Below are positions 62,948 to 64,000 of a stretch of 64,000 nt of DNA, in pieces; the stretch's first letter is position 1, and each line of letters begins with the position of its first letter. The translations under genes were made by a program, and so were the position numbers. Origin of the DNA: an uncultured Rhodopila sp. (GTDB lineage Bacteria; Pseudomonadota; Alphaproteobacteria; Acetobacterales; Acetobacteraceae). The stretch lies in contig CAIZFE010000035.1 of NCBI GenBank assembly GCA_903932145.1, forward strand, positions 62,001-126,000, in the 5' to 3' direction. The notes under the pieces are model-generated. The model did not search any database and was not told the DNA's origin. It saw only the letters and a program-made list of their open reading frames with translations.

Positions 62948-64000
62948 TCAGCCGTCTTCCGTGTGTAGCAGCAGGGCAACGGCGAGCATAAGGCCGGATG
63001 CGGCTGGCGCCCAGGCCGCGAGAGCAACGGGCAGTGCGCCGGACTGGCCGATTTCCTCGGCGATCTTGGAGACGACGAACAACACGAACCCGGCGGAGAC
63101 CCCGCTGCCGATCATTTTCGCCACGCCGCCGCGGCGGGCCGGCCGCATGGAGAAGCCGGCGGACACCAGAGTCATCGTGCCTGCCAGCAATGGCAGCGCC
63201 AGCAATGCCTGAAAATGCAGCCGGTGACGGATGGAGGAAAATCCAGATCGGTCCAACAGGGAAATAAAGCCCGGCAAAGCCCAGAAGGATAATGTGTCGG
63301 GTGAGGCGAAGCTCTCCTGCACACGGCGGACCGTCAGATCGGTTGGCAGGTTCATCAGTTGCGGCGGTTCCGGCAATTGATCAGGGCGGATGGTCCGGGC
63401 GCTCTCCAGCACCCAGCTTCCGTCGCCCAGTGTCGCTCGGGCGGCCTCGATTCGCGATAGCAGCCGGTCGGTCTCATCCAGGCGGAACACGCTGACCTGT
63501 TGGGCGCTGAGCTGTTTGCCGCGCAGTTCCACCCGTTGCGCATGAATGATGGCGACGCCGCGTGGCGAGGTCTGCCGATCCGATTGACGCAGCCAAAGCT
63601 GGCCACCGTTCAAGGCCAGAGGGCCGCCGCTCGACCTCAGATAGGCGTTGTCCAGGGCTTCGGCCTTGGCCAGCATAACAGACGACACCGGGCTGACCAG
63701 GACGGTGGCGATAACGCCCAGCAGGACGGCGAAGAACGTCGGCGCCGTCAGGAACTCCCACGCCGAGATACCGGCGGCACGCGCCACGATCAGTTCCGAT
63801 GACCGGGTCAGGCGCCAGAAACACAGGATGCCGCCCAGCAGCACCGCGAAGGGCAGGATCTGCATCGACACATAGGGCAGGCGCAGGGCGGCGATTTGGC
63901 TGACCATGCCGAAACTGACCTCGGGGTGGCTTGCGGAACGGCGCAGCAGCTCGATGAAGTCGAACATGGCGACCAGGCCGGACAGCGCCAGCAGCATGCC
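62948..64000 (-). CDS. lptG: LPS export permease LptG (5' end outside window)
   Basis: Inner-membrane permease that, with LptF and the LptB ATPase, extracts lipopolysaccharide and feeds the LptC-LptA-LptD bridge. At least 350 residues are visible, with three N-terminal helices (LPYVSMQILPFAVLLGGILCFWRL), a periplasmic beta-jellyroll (about 130-255) and three C-terminal helices (FVLFVVSKIAEEIGQSG). The SELIVARAAGISAW coupling-helix motif is intact. The beginning lies beyond the window end, but only about 10-20 residues should be missing. lptF is expected next. The lptD ATG follows its stop by 2 bases. Confidence 0.93.
   Translation of the reverse strand, partial: GMLLALSGLVAMFDFIELLRRSASHPEVSFGMVSQIAALRLPYVSMQILPFAVLLGGILCFWRLTRSSELIVARAAGISAWEFLTAPTFFAVLLGVIATVLVSPVSSVMLAKAEALDNAYLRSSGGPLALNGGQLWLRQSDRQTSPRGVAIIHAQRVELRGKQLSAQQVSVFRLDETDRLLSRIEAARATLGDGSWVLESARTIRPDQLPEPPQLMNLPTDLTVRRVQESFASPDTLSFWALPGFISLLDRSGFSSIRHRLHFQALLALPLLAGTMTLVSAGFSMRPARRGGVAKMIGSGVSAGFVLFVVSKIAEEIGQSGALPVALAAWAPAASGLMLAVALLLHTEDG

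Overview
The window looks like ordinary chromosome from a GC-rich, Gram-negative alphaproteobacterium. An LPS-transport block (lptG, lptD, surA), MCP chemoreceptors, PEP-CTERM surface proteins, an alphaproteobacterial-type small RNA and the character of the metabolic genes point to Rhodospirillales, most likely Acetobacteraceae. The placement is an inference from protein flavour, because no rRNA gene is present. I found no tRNA, rRNA, prophage, insertion sequence or CRISPR array.

Layout. 1-6.9 kb: two chemoreceptors (the first ending in a c-di-GMP-binding PilZ domain), a YegD-like Hsp70 and a PEP-CTERM surface protein. 6.9-13.7 kb: a nitrilase-nadK operon, a di-heme-type cytochrome b, a MazEF-type toxin-antitoxin pair, clpB with a heat-shock promoter, and a MOSC protein. 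13.7-14.7 kb: a non-coding stretch holding a probable MmgR/suhB-type sRNA. 14.7-21.4 kb: a CoA-transferase, a dienelactone hydrolase and a four-gene polysaccharide operon (unknown protein, deacetylase, polymerase/ligase, acyltransferase). 21.5-26.2 kb: prmA-uvrD, a Uma2 protein and a lineage-specific protein with its own operator-like promoter. 26.3-30.2 kb: an inverted repeat, an FMN reductase, a DHA2 efflux pump and a second CoA-transferase. 30.5-33.4 kb: a large secreted protein with six exact-length 147-nt repeats. 33.6-39.7 kb: a MetE-like protein divergent from a CitE-like lyase, then pepN-tenA, cynS and a double-CDGSH protein. 39.9-46.4 kb: a hybrid kinase, msrP with an unusual small membrane partner, and a PLP desulfhydrase/sulfo-lyase coupled to a second MetE-like protein. 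47-52.8 kb: a second PEP-CTERM protein, an Old Yellow Enzyme and a second hybrid kinase. 53.3-57.5 kb: an arsenic operon (arsR-arsC fusion, gap, arsJ, acr3). 57.7-64 kb: an Asp/Glu-racemase-like protein and rsmA, surA, lptD, lptG, the last cut by the window end.

How the genes work together. The ars operon encodes two arsenate routes: reduction to arsenite with Acr3 export, and GAPDH/ArsJ export of 1-arseno-3-phosphoglycerate. lptG-lptD-surA-rsmA is an outer-membrane biogenesis operon that lacks the usual pdxA. The least familiar signal is that both PEP-CTERM proteins, 43 kb apart, carry a (W/Y)-C-(I/V)-D motif followed by V-Q-x-A-I-W. This is the Cys/Gln signature of the internal-thioester (TQXA/TED) adhesin domains of Gram-positive bacteria, and it suggests covalently reactive surface proteins delivered by an exosortase system. 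No exosortase gene lies in the window.
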